Assembly: GCF_011758805.1 (NCBI RefSeq) | Contig: NZ_JAANOW010000002.1 | Span: 558,001-622,000, forward strand | Length of the DNA: 64,000 nucleotides | Reading direction: 5' to 3' | Source of the DNA: Mycolicibacterium fluoranthenivorans | Lineage (GTDB): Bacteria > Actinomycetota > Actinomycetes > Mycobacteriales > Mycobacteriaceae | Shown here: in pieces, positions 26,636-35,592 of the stretch | How the letters are laid out: every line of letters starts with the position of its first letter | Position numbering within the stretch: the first letter of the stretch is position 1 | The notes under the pieces: model-generated | Seen by the model: the letters and a program-made list of their open reading frames with translations, nothing else | The model's database searches: none | Told to the model about the DNA's origin: nothing | Translations under genes and position numbers: made by a program

Positions 26636-27444
26636 TTGAGCCCCGTCACCACGATGGAGCGGATCAGGTGCCGGCCCAACACCACGAAAAGCGCCAGCAG
26701 CGGCACGATCGCCACGGTTGTCGCGGCCATCACCACCGTCCACTGCGCGTCGAAGCGGGACTGCAGACCGGCGGTGGCGACGGTGAGCACCTGCCAGCGC
26801 GGGCCGCTGGTGATCACCAGCGGCCACATGAAGTTGTTCCACTGCGACACCACGGTGATCATGGCCAGCGTCGCCAGAATCGGCCGGCTCGCCGGGAGCA
26901 CCACATGCACCAGCACATCCAGAGTATTGGCGCCGTCGAGGCGCGCGGCGTGGATCAGGTCGGCGGGGATGCCCCGGAAGTGCTCGCGCAGAAGGAAGAT
27001 CGCGTACGGAGAGCCGAACAGGAACGGCAGCACCAGCGCCCAGAACGTGTTGCGCAGCCCGGCTTCGGCCATCATCAGGTACAGCGGCACCACCGTCACC
27101 GTGGCGGGCACCATGAGTGTGGCCAGGTACACCCAGAACACCGCGTCCCGTCCGGGGAAGCTCAGCCGGGCGAACGCGTAGGCGGCCAGCACCGAGAAGA
27201 CCAGCTGTCCCAGCAGCACGGTGGTGGTCACCAGTGCGGTGACCACCAGGGCGCGGCCGAAGCCCGCGTCGCCGAGCGTTGCGTAGTTGGCCAGGGTGGG
27301 CGGGGCTGGAAAGGCCAGTGCGGAGCCGGTATTGAACTGCTGCGGTGAGGTGAACGAGGTCATCAATCCGAGCAGGAACGGGATCAGCGTCACCAACGCG
27401 CCCGCCCCCAGTCCCGCGTAGATCAGCGCGTTACGTGAGGTCAT
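26632..27444 (-). CDS. uspB: Carbohydrate ABC transporter permease (UspB-like)
   Basis: Inner-membrane permease of 270 aa with six hydrophobic helices and the binding-protein-dependent transport loop near residues 185-205 (ADLIHAARLDGANTLDVLVHVVLP, the EAA motif that docks the ATPase). Of the MalG type. The ATG at 27444 overlaps the end of the upstream permease by 14 bp. Acts with the UspA-like partner and the binding protein; no ATPase gene is present here, so a shared one such as an MsmX/SugC-like protein must energise it. Confidence 0.88.
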   Translation of the reverse strand: MTSRNALIYAGLGAGALVTLIPFLLGLMTSFTSPQQFNTGSALAFPAPPTLANYATLGDAGFGRALVVTALVTTTVLLGQLVFSVLAAYAFARLSFPGRDAVFWVYLATLMVPATVTVVPLYLMMAEAGLRNTFWALVLPFLFGSPYAIFLLREHFRGIPADLIHAARLDGANTLDVLVHVVLPASRPILATLAMITVVSQWNNFMWPLVITSGPRWQVLTVATAGLQSRFDAQWTVVMAATTVAIVPLLALFVVLGRHLIRSIVVTGLK

Positions 27445-28297
27445 AGCTGACCCGCCGCCGGAAGTAGACGTGCTGCACCAGGGTGACACCGACCAGCAGC
27501 ACGAACAACACGGCCGCCATCACCGCGGCCCGCCCCACACTTGCGGCGCCGAATGCCTCGGCGTAGATGCGATGCGCCACAAGGTCGGTGCGGCCCTGCG
27601 GACCGCCGCCGGTGAGGGCGTACACGGTGTCGAACACCTGGGCGGCGCTCACCACACCGGTCACCGAGACGAAGTACATCGTGGGTCGCAGCATCGGCAG
27701 CGTGATGTACCGGAAGCGTTGCCAACTGCTGGCGCCGTCGGTGCGGGCCGCGTCGTGCACAGCCCGCGGGATGGCCAGGATGCCGGCCAAGAAGAACAGC
27801 GACACGTAGCCGACGTTGGTCCACACCGTCACCGCCGAGACCACCGGCAGGGCCAGGCCCGGATCGGTCAGCCATTCGATATGGCGCCCGGTGACGGCGC
27901 TCAGCGCGCCGTCGGTGGGGGACAGGATCCAGCGCCACAGCACGCCGATCGCCAGCGGCGAGCAGATCCACGGCAGCACATACAGCGTCCGCAGAAACCC
28001 GGTACCGGGCAACCCCCTGGCGAGCATCGCGCCCGCGGCCAGGCCCAGCAGCGTCTGCACCGGTACCACCATCGCGATGAACGCCACCGTCACCAACAAC
28101 GACATCGCGAAGGTCGGATCTGTCAACACCGACTGCCAATTATCCAGTCCGACAAACCGAATCGGACCCAGCAGATCCCAGCGATACACGCTCAGCCACG
28201 CCACCACCAGCATGGGCAGCAGCAGAAAGGTCACCACGCCGAAGAGGCTGGGTGCCAGCAGCGCGTACCCCAGCACGGTGGAACGGCGCCCGGACAT
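27431..28297 (-). CDS. uspA: Carbohydrate ABC transporter permease (UspA-like)
   Basis: Inner-membrane permease of 288 aa, of the MalF type, with six hydrophobic helices and the EAA docking loop (AVHDAARTDGASSWQRFRYI) near residues 180-200. First gene of the uspABC-like operon. It starts 62 bp from the PucR regulator, transcribed the other way, so that regulator may influence it. Confidence 0.88.
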   Translation of the reverse strand: MSGRRSTVLGYALLAPSLFGVVTFLLLPMLVVAWLSVYRWDLLGPIRFVGLDNWQSVLTDPTFAMSLLVTVAFIAMVVPVQTLLGLAAGAMLARGLPGTGFLRTLYVLPWICSPLAIGVLWRWILSPTDGALSAVTGRHIEWLTDPGLALPVVSAVTVWTNVGYVSLFFLAGILAIPRAVHDAARTDGASSWQRFRYITLPMLRPTMYFVSVTGVVSAAQVFDTVYALTGGGPQGRTDLVAHRIYAEAFGAASVGRAAVMAAVLFVLLVGVTLVQHVYFRRRVSYDLT

Positions 28298-28359
28298 GCC
28301 CTCATTAAAGCCGGTGGTCGGTGCGACCGATGCGGGGGCACGCTGGCTAAGCTTCGGTC

Positions 28360-29868
28360 GTGATCACCTTGGATCGCCTGGTGAACGTGGTCGGCGGGTA
28401 CGGCGTGGCGGCCCGGCTGGGCGAGGTGTCGCGCTCGACCGAGTTGCGCAGCGTGGTGGTGCCCGAAGCGGTGACCGGCGATGTGCTGCTGGCCCTCGGC
28501 GCCTCGTCGTTGGCGGAGGCGCTGCGCTGGGCCGCGGACGCCCACGCGACGGTGGTGCTGGCACGGTGCGACCCACCCGATGCCGACACCGCGCTGCCCG
28601 ACGGGATCGCGGTCCTGCTGGTGGATCCCGCGTTGCCGTGGAGCGAGCTGGCCGCGGTGGTGTACGGGCTGGTACTGGAGGGACGCGAAACCGAATCAGG
28701 CCGTGGCCCAACGGATCTGTTCGCCCTCGCCGACAGCCTGGCGGCGGCGATCGGCGGGGCAGTGGTGATCGAGGACCGGCACTCGCAGACCTTGGCCTAC
28801 TCACGCATGCAACAGGACGCCGACGACGCACGGGTGCAGACCATCCTGCGCAGGCAGCAGCCCGCCGAGTTGCAGGCTGCGCTGGCCGGGCGCGGGGTGT
28901 TCGCCCACCTCGCCGAGTCCGGCGAGCCGCTGTTCCTCGCGCCGGATCCGGATCTCGGCATGACCGGTCGCATGGTGGTCGCGGCACGGGTGGGCCGCGA
29001 GCTGCTCGGATCGGTGTGGGTGAGCTGTCCGGCGGAGTTACCGGGTGCGGCGCGGGCGGCACTGACCGACGGTGCACGGGTGGTCGCGCTGCACCTGCTG
29101 CGGTCGCGGGCGAGTGCCGACCTGGAGCGACAGGTGGAATCGGACTCGGTGTTGCGGTTACTGGACGGCAGCGCCGAAGCCGCGACGGTCGCCAGCCGGG
29201 TCGGGTTGCCACCGGGACTGTTGCGCGTCATCGCGATGCGTGCGCGGCTGGAACCCGACCGCCACACCGCCCTGCTGGTGGCCTTCGAGCAGGCGACGGC
29301 CGGCTTCGGCTGGTCGCGACCGGGCCGCAGTGCGCTGGCGGACAACACGCTGTACACCGTGCTGCCGGGCGAGCAGGTGGATGCGGCCCGGCAGTGGCTG
29401 GCCGCACTGCGTGCCGCGCTTCCCGAGCGCACGACGGTGCTCGCCGGGATCAGCGGACCCGCGGAGGCGGCCGAGTTGGCGGCGGCCCGCCGGGAGGCCG
29501 ACGAATGCCTGGCGCTGCACGAGACGGACGCCGCGGACGCCGCGCCACCCGCCTATGACGAGGCGTGGGATGCCCTGGTGCTGCGGCGGTTACGCGCTGC
29601 GGCCGACGCGGGACGTGGTCCCAGTCGGGGTCCGGTCGCCGAACTGCTCCGCCACGATGCGGTGCACGGCACCCCGTATGTGACGACGTTGCGGGTGTGG
29701 CTGGCGGCGCAGGGCGATCCCGCGCGGGCCGGAGCCGAACTCGGGGTGCACGAGAACACTGTGCGCTACCGGCTGCGCAAGATGGCCGAGGTGGCCACCG
29801 TCGAGGTGGACGATCCGGGTAAGCGGTTGGCCATGATGATCGAACTGGCCGCCCTTGAACGTGAGTGA
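28360..29868 (+). CDS. PucR/CdaR family transcriptional regulator
   Basis: Regulator of 502 aa with a sensory N-terminal half, a central GGDEF-like fold typical of this family, and a C-terminal helix-turn-helix of the PucR type (AGAELGVHENTVRYRLRKM, about residues 460-480). TAAGCT at 28348-28353 lies six bases before the GTG, which fits a leaderless mRNA. Divergent from the uspABC-like operon and upstream of the GreA-like gene. PucR-type regulators usually activate a neighbouring catabolic or transport operon in response to a metabolite. Confidence 0.88.
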   Translation: MITLDRLVNVVGGYGVAARLGEVSRSTELRSVVVPEAVTGDVLLALGASSLAEALRWAADAHATVVLARCDPPDADTALPDGIAVLLVDPALPWSELAAVVYGLVLEGRETESGRGPTDLFALADSLAAAIGGAVVIEDRHSQTLAYSRMQQDADDARVQTILRRQQPAELQAALAGRGVFAHLAESGEPLFLAPDPDLGMTGRMVVAARVGRELLGSVWVSCPAELPGAARAALTDGARVVALHLLRSRASADLERQVESDSVLRLLDGSAEAATVASRVGLPPGLLRVIAMRARLEPDRHTALLVAFEQATAGFGWSRPGRSALADNTLYTVLPGEQVDAARQWLAALRAALPERTTVLAGISGPAEAAELAAARREADECLALHETDAADAAPPAYDEAWDALVLRRLRAAADAGRGPSRGPVAELLRHDAVHGTPYVTTLRVWLAAQGDPARAGAELGVHENTVRYRLRKMAEVATVEVDDPGKRLAMMIELAALERE

Positions 29869-29887
29869 TTGTCGAATCTCGACAATC
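29867..29887. promoter_or_regulatory. Inverted repeat at pucR stop codon
   Basis: GATTGTCGA-ATC-TCGACAATC is a perfect 9-bp inverted repeat that begins inside the PucR stop codon. The related half-sites TTTGTCGG and ATGTCG follow within 25 bp. It lacks a T run, so a regulator-binding site for the downstream gene is as likely as a terminator. Confidence 0.45.
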
Positions 29888-29979
29888 TGAACGTCGGCAT
29901 TTGTCGGATGTCGCAGCGCAGGGGTTCGCTGTGCACTCCATGATGGCGGTATCAGCAGTGCTGACATCGGCTATTTCCC

Positions 29980-30018
29980 GTCGTCAGGGGCGGAGTGCAA
30001 GGGCCCGCCCCTGACGAC
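29980..30018. promoter_or_regulatory. 14-bp inverted repeat upstream of GreA-like gene
   Basis: Arms 29980-29993 and 30005-30018 (GTCGTCAGGGGCGG and its exact complement) flank eleven bases. The dyad ends 30 bp before the start codon. There is no T run, so it is either an mRNA leader hairpin or a transcription-factor site. Confidence 0.5.
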
Positions 30019-30048
30019 AAACCACCGAACCCAGAAGGAGTGGTCCGC

Positions 30049-30516
30049 ATGACGACCATCACGCCGGTATGGCTGACCCCGGAGGCCCACGACCGCCTGA
30101 TCCGCGAACTGGCGGTGCTGCGCGGATGGGGTGCGGTGGGGGCCGAGGACGACGACAGTGCTGAGCCCGACAGCAATGCCGTCGCCATCCGTCGTGCGCA
30201 GCAGGGTCGCATCCAGCAGATCCACGACATGCTGGCCAGTGCCGTGGTGGGGGTGGATCCACCCAATGACGGGGTTGCCGAGCTGGGTATGGTGCTCACC
30301 GTCAGGTTCGAAGACACCGGCGAGACCGACACCTTCCTGCTCGGGGTCCGGGGCGCCTACTACGGCGACATCGAGGTCTACTCCGCGAAATCCCCTTTGG
30401 GAGAAGCCATCAGCGGCGCGCGTCCGGGTGACCGGCGCGAGTATCAGCTGCCCACCGGTCGCACCCAAGTCGTGACACTCGTCTCGGCGGTGCCCTACGG
30501 GTTACACATGCGCTGA
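30049..30516 (+). CDS. GreA/GreB-like C-terminal domain protein
   Basis: A 155-aa protein with a charged helical N-terminus and the C-terminal FKBP-like GreA/GreB domain (SPLGEAISGARPGDRREYQL, about residues 115-135). The N-terminal coiled coil is short and lacks the paired acidic tip residues of true cleavage factors, although an acidic EDDD stretch sits at about residues 34-37. It may modulate RNA polymerase or nucleotide metabolism, like Rv3788 or Rnk. The ATG at 30049 has AGAAGGAG eight bases before it; the frame opens earlier, through the hairpin. Confidence 0.8.
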   Translation: MTTITPVWLTPEAHDRLIRELAVLRGWGAVGAEDDDSAEPDSNAVAIRRAQQGRIQQIHDMLASAVVGVDPPNDGVAELGMVLTVRFEDTGETDTFLLGVRGAYYGDIEVYSAKSPLGEAISGARPGDRREYQLPTGRTQVVTLVSAVPYGLHMR

Positions 30517-30542
30517 GGAACCTGGCACTACGGTAGGAAGCC

Positions 30543-32060
30543 GTGACTGCTCGAAGCGTCGACTCCGACTTCCTCGCGTTGCCCCGCCAGGTGCTGGCTG
30601 ACGCCGCCCTGACTGCTGCCCGCGCGGCCGGTGCCAGCTACGCCGACCTGCGGATACACCGGATCACCACCGAAGAGATCGCGCTGCGCGACGGCGAGCT
30701 GGAATCCTCGGTGGTGACCCGGGACGTCGGGCTGGCGGTGCGGGTCATCGTGGACGGCACGTGGGGTTTCGCCTCCCACGCTGAATTGGACCCCGCCACC
30801 GCGGCCGACACCGCGCGCCGCGCGGTCCGTGTCGCCACCACCCTGGCACCGCTGAACGCCGAGCGCATCGAACTCGCGGCCGAACCGGTGTACACGGATC
30901 TGCAGTGGGTGTCGGCCTACGCGATCGACCCGTTCACCGTGTCGGCCGCGGACAAGATCGCGCGGCTGGCCGAGTATTCGCAGCGACTGCTGGCCGCCGA
31001 CGGCGTGGACCACGCCTCGGCGCACCTGCAGGCGGTCAAGGAGCAGAGCTTCTACGCCGATACGTTCGGTACGTCGACCACCCAGCAGCGGGTGCGCGTG
31101 CAGCCCCAGCTGGAGGCCGTCACCGTCGACTCCGCGGCGGGCACCTTCGAGACGATGCGGACGCTGGCGCCTCCGACGGCGCGCGGGTGGGAAGCCGTCA
31201 CCGACGACAGTGTGTGGGACTGGACCACCGAGCTGGCCGAGCTGCCGGGGCTGCTGGCCGAAAAGGTGAAGGCGCCCAGCGTCGTCGCCGGGCCGACCGA
31301 TCTGGTGATCGATCCGTCCAACCTGTGGTTGACCATCCATGAGTCGATCGGGCACGCGACCGAGTACGACCGGGCCATCGGGTATGAGGCGGCGTATGCG
31401 GGCACCTCGTTCGCGACCCCGGACAAGCTGGGCACCATGACCTACGGCTCGCCGGTGATGAATGTGACCGCGGACCGGACCGTCGAACACGGTTTGGCCA
31501 CCGTCGGTTTCGACGACGAAGGCGTGCGGGCGCAGAGCTGGGATCTGGTGCGCGACGGCATCTTCGTGGGTTACCAGTTGGACCGGGTGTTCGCGCCCCG
31601 GCTCGGGGTGGCGCGGTCCAACGGCTGCTCCTACGCGGATTCACCGCACCATGTGCCGATTCAGCGGATGGCCAACGTGTCGCTGCAGCCCGGTACCGAG
31701 GACCTCAGCACCGCGGACCTGATCGCCCGGGTGCGCAATGGCATCTACATCGTCGGCGACAAATCGTGGTCGATCGATATGCAGCGCTACAACTTCCAGT
31801 TCACCGGTCAGCGTTTCTTCAAGATCACCGACGGCCGGCTGGACGGCCAGCTGCGCGATGTCGCCTACCAGGCCACCACCACGGACTTCTGGGGCTCGAT
31901 GGAGGCCGTGGGTGGGCCGTCGACCTGGCGTCTGGGCGGGGCGTTCAACTGCGGTAAGGCGCAACCCGGTCAGGTGGCGGCGGTGAGTCACGGATGCCCG
32001 TCGGCCCTGTTCCGCGGCGTGAATGTACTGAACACACAAGCGGAAGGGGGCCGCGGATGA
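30543..32060 (+). CDS. tldD: TldD family metallopeptidase
   Basis: Zinc metalloprotease subunit of 505 aa. The active-site motif is HESIGH (H266, E267, H271), the HExxxH signature of TldD proteins. It pairs with the next gene product (TldE/PmbA) as a heterodimer that trims peptides and modified peptides in the cytoplasm. The GTG at 30543 lies 26 bp after the GreA-like gene. The tldE start codon overlaps its stop by 4 bp, so the two are translationally coupled, as in Rv2315c-Rv2314c. Confidence 0.93.
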   Translation: MTARSVDSDFLALPRQVLADAALTAARAAGASYADLRIHRITTEEIALRDGELESSVVTRDVGLAVRVIVDGTWGFASHAELDPATAADTARRAVRVATTLAPLNAERIELAAEPVYTDLQWVSAYAIDPFTVSAADKIARLAEYSQRLLAADGVDHASAHLQAVKEQSFYADTFGTSTTQQRVRVQPQLEAVTVDSAAGTFETMRTLAPPTARGWEAVTDDSVWDWTTELAELPGLLAEKVKAPSVVAGPTDLVIDPSNLWLTIHESIGHATEYDRAIGYEAAYAGTSFATPDKLGTMTYGSPVMNVTADRTVEHGLATVGFDDEGVRAQSWDLVRDGIFVGYQLDRVFAPRLGVARSNGCSYADSPHHVPIQRMANVSLQPGTEDLSTADLIARVRNGIYIVGDKSWSIDMQRYNFQFTGQRFFKITDGRLDGQLRDVAYQATTTDFWGSMEAVGGPSTWRLGGAFNCGKAQPGQVAAVSHGCPSALFRGVNVLNTQAEGGRG

Positions 32061-33427
32061 TCGGGACGCAGCATGTCGTCGACGCGGTGCTGGCCGAGGC
32101 GGCGCAGCGCGGCAAGGCCGACGAGACCACCGTCATCGTGACCGACCGTTCCGACGCCGCCCTGCGGTGGGCCGGCAATTCCATGACGACCAACGGGGAA
32201 TCCCGTGGGCGCACCACCACGGTGATCTCGGTGGTGCGCCGCGGTGACGCGGCGCATGTCGGTTCGGTGACCTCTTCTGAGGTCGACCAGTCCGCGATCG
32301 CCGGACTGGTCGCCGCCTCGCAGGACGCGGCCGCGTCGGCGCCCGCAGCCAGCGACGCCGCGCCGACGCTGCCCGGCGGCGGCGCCCCCGACGACTGGGA
32401 TGCCCCGGTGCCTGTCACCGGTGCCGACGTGTTCGCCGATGTGGCAACAAGTTTGGCGCGCGGCTTCCACGGGGCCGACACGCTGTACGGGTACGCGCGG
32501 CATGTGCTGGAGACGACCTTGGTCGCGACCTCGACGGGCCGGCGCCGGCGCTACACCCAGCCGACGGGCTCGGTGGAGATCAACGCCAAGCGACACGGCG
32601 CCAGCGCCTGGGCCGGGGTAGGCACCCCCGACTACCTCGACGTGCCCACCGATGCACTGCTGGAAGAACTTTCGACGCGTCTGGACTGGGCGGCGCGCAC
32701 GGTGGAGCTGCCCGCAGGCCGGTACGAGACGCTGATGCCGCCGTCCACGGTGGCCGACATGCTGATCTACCTCGGCTGGAGCATGGACGGCCGCGGGGCG
32801 CAGGAGGGGCGCACCGCGCTGTCGGCGCCCGGCGGTACCCGGGTGGGGGAGAAGCTCACCGACCTGGGGCTGACGCTGTACTCCGATCCGCGGGCGCCAG
32901 GCCAGGAATGCCAGCCGTTCGTGGCGGTGCCGAGTTCCTCGGAGCGGGTGTCGGTCTTCGACAACGGCCTCGACATCGGCCGGGTCGACTGGCTGCGTGA
33001 CGGGGTGATCAACGCGCTGGCCTATCCACGGTCGGCTGCCGCGGAATTCGGTGTGCCGGTGTCGGTCCCGGCGGACAATCTGTTGATGACGGGCGGCAGC
33101 GCGTCGCTGGCGGAGATGATCGCGGGTACCGAGCGGGGTCTGCTGCTGACCACGTTGTGGTACATCCGGACCGTCGATCCGGCGGTGCTGTTGCTGACCG
33201 GATTGACCCGGGACGGCGTGTATCTGATCGAGGACGGCGAAGTGCGTGCTGCGGTCAACAATTTCCGGTTCAACGAGAGTCCACTGGATCTGCTGCGCCG
33301 CGCCACCGAGGCGGGGATCGCTGAGCCGAACCTGCCGCGCGAGTGGGGTGACTGGGCCACCCGGGCGACCATGCCGTCGCTGCGGATCCCGGACTTCCAT
33401 ATGTCATCGGTCAGTCAGGCGCAGTGA
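32057..33427 (+). CDS. tldE: TldE/PmbA family partner protein
   Basis: Non-catalytic partner of TldD, 456 aa, with the same fold but no HExxxH motif. Family patterns near the C-terminus include NLLMTGGSASLAEMIAGTERGLLLTTLWYIR and GLTRDGVYLIEDGE. The frame stays open 21 codons further upstream inside tldD; the ATG at 32057 overlaps the TldD stop. Together the pair processes peptides, for example leader removal of ribosomal peptides; no such precursor is visible nearby. Confidence 0.92.
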   Translation: MIGTQHVVDAVLAEAAQRGKADETTVIVTDRSDAALRWAGNSMTTNGESRGRTTTVISVVRRGDAAHVGSVTSSEVDQSAIAGLVAASQDAAASAPAASDAAPTLPGGGAPDDWDAPVPVTGADVFADVATSLARGFHGADTLYGYARHVLETTLVATSTGRRRRYTQPTGSVEINAKRHGASAWAGVGTPDYLDVPTDALLEELSTRLDWAARTVELPAGRYETLMPPSTVADMLIYLGWSMDGRGAQEGRTALSAPGGTRVGEKLTDLGLTLYSDPRAPGQECQPFVAVPSSSERVSVFDNGLDIGRVDWLRDGVINALAYPRSAAAEFGVPVSVPADNLLMTGGSASLAEMIAGTERGLLLTTLWYIRTVDPAVLLLTGLTRDGVYLIEDGEVRAAVNNFRFNESPLDLLRRATEAGIAEPNLPREWGDWATRATMPSLRIPDFHMSSVSQAQ

Positions 33428-33621
33428 CGATTCGGCAGGAGGTCGTGCATCGTCCGTAGTGCGCAGTGCAGCTCGCGCTTGACGGTGGCCTCGTCGATAC
33501 CCAGTTCGGCGGCGATGTGTTCGGTCGTCGAGCCCAGATAGTGGGCTCGACGGATCAGGTCGCGATGCGAGGGCTGCAATGACTTCAGGGCGTTGAGGAC
33601 CGCCGCCCGGTCTGCCGACAT
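33415..33621 (-). CDS. Stand-alone sigma-70 region-4-like protein
   Basis: A 68-aa protein that is essentially a sigma region 4 helix-turn-helix (HRDLIRRAHYLGSTTEHIAAELGIDEATVKRELHCALRTMHDLL). There is no region 2, so it cannot act as a full sigma factor on its own; it may bind DNA or the beta-flap of RNA polymerase. Its last 13 bases overlap the 3' end of tldE on the opposite strand. The ATG at 33621 follows GCAGGTGACGCC, a reasonable ribosome site. Similar short sigma-like ORFs occur in mycobacteria, of unknown role. Confidence 0.65.
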   Translation of the reverse strand: MSADRAAVLNALKSLQPSHRDLIRRAHYLGSTTEHIAAELGIDEATVKRELHCALRTMHDLLPNRHCA

Positions 33622-33641
33622 GGCGTCACCTGCGCTGGCTG

Positions 33642-34328
33642 CTAGGTCGAAGAGGGAAATGATGATCGCCCGCCAGAGCCGCTGACCTCTGCCTGCTCTT
33701 TCAACAGGTAGGTCAGGATGAAATCGTGTGAGGTCGCCAGATGCTCGCGCGTGAGGTCGGCGGCCAGTGCGGCGTCACCGCGTTCCACCGCGGCGAGGAT
33801 GCCGCGATGTTCGACACTGAGATGCTCCGTCTGGCCGATGGTCTCCAGATGGATGTACATGTAGCGGTCGGTCTGGCAGCGGAGCTGTTCGACGAGTTCG
33901 ATCATGCGGGGACGATTCGCTTGCCGGTAGACGGCCGCGTGAAAGGCCGCATTCGCGCTCAACCAGACCCGGGCGTCGACCTGGGAGTCCATGATGTCGA
34001 GCTGTTTTCGCATCGAAAGAAGTTCGGCGCGGCCGACATTCGGGACAGCTAGTCGGGTGGCCAACGGCTCGATGGCCTCGCGCAGTTCGTAGAGTTCCTG
34101 TAGCTCCGCAACCGACAGTCCGGCCACCACGGCGGTGGCATTCGTGCTCGGCCGGACAAGTCCCTCGCCGGCGAGGATCTGCAGAGCGTCCCGCACCGGG
34201 ATGCGGCTGACGCCGAATCGCGCCGCGGTGTCCTGTTGGGAGAGCCTGGCGCCCGGGGAGATATCGCCCTGCAAGATGTCCGTGCGCAGCGCCGATGCCA
34301 CTCGCGTGGCCGCATTCTCTGTTCCCAT
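33642..34328 (-). CDS. GntR family regulator (FadR/FCD subfamily)
   Basis: Regulator of 228 aa with an N-terminal GntR winged helix (residues 5-70; GARLSQQDTAARFGVSRIPVRDALQILAGEGLV) and a C-terminal all-helical FCD ligand domain with metal-site histidines (AFHAAVYR, SVEHRGILAAVERGD). The ATG at 34328 is chosen over upstream starts because AAGGAGT precedes it. GTATAC at 34360-34365, in a short A+T-rich stretch, is a possible operator core. It is divergent from the AhpD-like gene, which it may control. Confidence 0.88.
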   Translation of the reverse strand: MGTENAATRVASALRTDILQGDISPGARLSQQDTAARFGVSRIPVRDALQILAGEGLVRPSTNATAVVAGLSVAELQELYELREAIEPLATRLAVPNVGRAELLSMRKQLDIMDSQVDARVWLSANAAFHAAVYRQANRPRMIELVEQLRCQTDRYMYIHLETIGQTEHLSVEHRGILAAVERGDAALAADLTREHLATSHDFILTYLLKEQAEVSGSGGRSSFPSST

Positions 34329-34393
34329 CGGTACTCCTTGGATACGAACGATAAAAACTGTATACCGCCGGTTTCTGGGAGCCGGCCAAGAGC

Positions 34394-35281
34394 ATGCTGA
34401 GATGCGCTGGCACGGATTCCGGACTTTCACCCCTGCCCGGCAGGTGGGACGTGATAATCGCGTTTGTGCAGGATCTTTTGACGCCACTGATCGCGCTGTC
34501 CCCGCCGTCCTTGGTGGCTGTGAACTCTGTCACCCGCGAGACCTGCGCGAAGACCACGGGCCTCAGGCCGTTGCCGTACGAGGCGCCGACGGAGCCGGAA
34601 TCGGAGACCGAAGGGCTGCTCGTCGAGTTCGCCGAGCAGTTCAGTGCCGACGTTTCAGCCGTGACGCCGGAGCAGCGGTCGACGCTGATGGCGGCGTTCG
34701 GTGCCGAGGTTCTCGGGATCGCCGCGTTGATGTTCGTCGCGGACTTCGGGCCGCGGGTGTCGGCGGGGTTGACGGCACTGGGGGTTCCGGTGCGCGAACC
34801 GGAGGCCTGGGACAACCAGACGCATCCCGCGGACGCATTACTGAACCGCTTCACCTCGGCCGTCGGCGCGCTGCACGGGCTGGATCCGTTGACCACCGAG
34901 ATCATCCGGCTGCGGGGTGCGACCCAGCACAACTGCCGGCTGTGCACGTCGCTGCGCGAGACCGGCGCGCTGGAGGCCGGCGGGTCGGAGCCGCTGTACG
35001 CCGAGATCGCGCAGTATGAGGAGTCCTCGGAACTGTCGGCGGCGCACAAGGCCGCGCTGCGCTACGTCGATGCACTCATCTGGACACCGTCCTCACTTGA
35101 TGACGCGGCCGCCGGGGTGTTGGCGCACTGGTCGGTGGACCAGGCCGTCGAGATCACCCTCGATGTCATGCGCAACGCCACCAACAAGATCGCCGTGGCC
35201 CTGGGCGGCGACGAGCCGCGGGTGGCTGACGGCGTCGAGCATTACCGGCTCGGCGCCGACGGGATGCCGGTGTTCGGCTGA
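34394..35281 (+). CDS. Carboxymuconolactone decarboxylase/AhpD-like protein
   Basis: Protein of 295 aa (or 276 aa from a GTG at 34451) with an AhpD/CMD helical core in the C-terminal half. The redox CxxC is QHNCRLCTSL (C181, C184), which suggests a disulfide-exchange or peroxidase-accessory role rather than the decarboxylase. The N-terminal 130 residues lack recognisable motifs but are helical and may be a degenerate second copy of the fold. Divergent from the GntR regulator. The tRNA used as an integration site lies 82 bp after the stop. Confidence 0.78.
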   Translation: MLRCAGTDSGLSPLPGRWDVIIAFVQDLLTPLIALSPPSLVAVNSVTRETCAKTTGLRPLPYEAPTEPESETEGLLVEFAEQFSADVSAVTPEQRSTLMAAFGAEVLGIAALMFVADFGPRVSAGLTALGVPVREPEAWDNQTHPADALLNRFTSAVGALHGLDPLTTEIIRLRGATQHNCRLCTSLRETGALEAGGSEPLYAEIAQYEESSELSAAHKAALRYVDALIWTPSSLDDAAAGVLAHWSVDQAVEITLDVMRNATNKIAVALGGDEPRVADGVEHYRLGADGMPVFG

Positions 35282-35363
35282 CGATCTTCACGTGGGCTCC
35301 GCACCCCGCACTTAAGGTGGCGAAGCGGTCCGTGGGAAGATGCCTGTCGCGCGATGCGCGGTT

Positions 35364-35437
35364 GGGGCGGTAGCTCAGTTGGTTAGAGCCGGGGACTCAT
35401 AATCCCTTGGTCGCGGGTTCGAGCCCCGCCCGCCCCA
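35364..35437 (+). tRNA. tRNA with CAT anticodon (probably elongator tRNA-Met); integration site
   Basis: Complete cloverleaf. Acceptor GGGGCGG pairs with CCGCCCC, the anticodon loop CTCATAA gives anticodon CAT (35398-35400), the T arm is GCGGG-TTCGAGC-CCCGC, and the discriminator is A with no encoded CCA. Base 27 is G, not the C seen in the Ile2 tRNA recognised by TilS, so methionine is favoured. The 3' half plus one base (35401-35438) recurs at 59430-59467. Confidence 0.93.
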
Positions 35438-35438
35438 C
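35401..35438 (+). repeat. attL: 38-bp direct repeat in the tRNA 3' end
   Basis: Runs from the base after the anticodon to one base beyond the tRNA (AATCCCTTGGTCGCGG to GCCCCAC). Exactly identical to 59430-59467. An integrase gene starts just to its right, so this is the left junction of an integrated element that restores the tRNA. Confidence 0.9.
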
Positions 35439-35592
35439 TTCAGAGGCTATTTTTGAAGTCTCTATCATCAAGCTCAACGATTATTCAACGAATATGCGGC
35501 GAGGTGATCGGCCGCTGAGCTGCGGTGATGAGTTACCGTCGCCCGGCGTGGTTCGGTTGCTGGGTGCTTCCCCGGCACTTGGCAGAGCGCCA

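Noticed and set aside
35364..35437. tRNA-Ile2 (lysidine-type CAT)
   Set aside because: Base 27 is G rather than the C used by TilS, so elongator methionine is favoured, though not proven.
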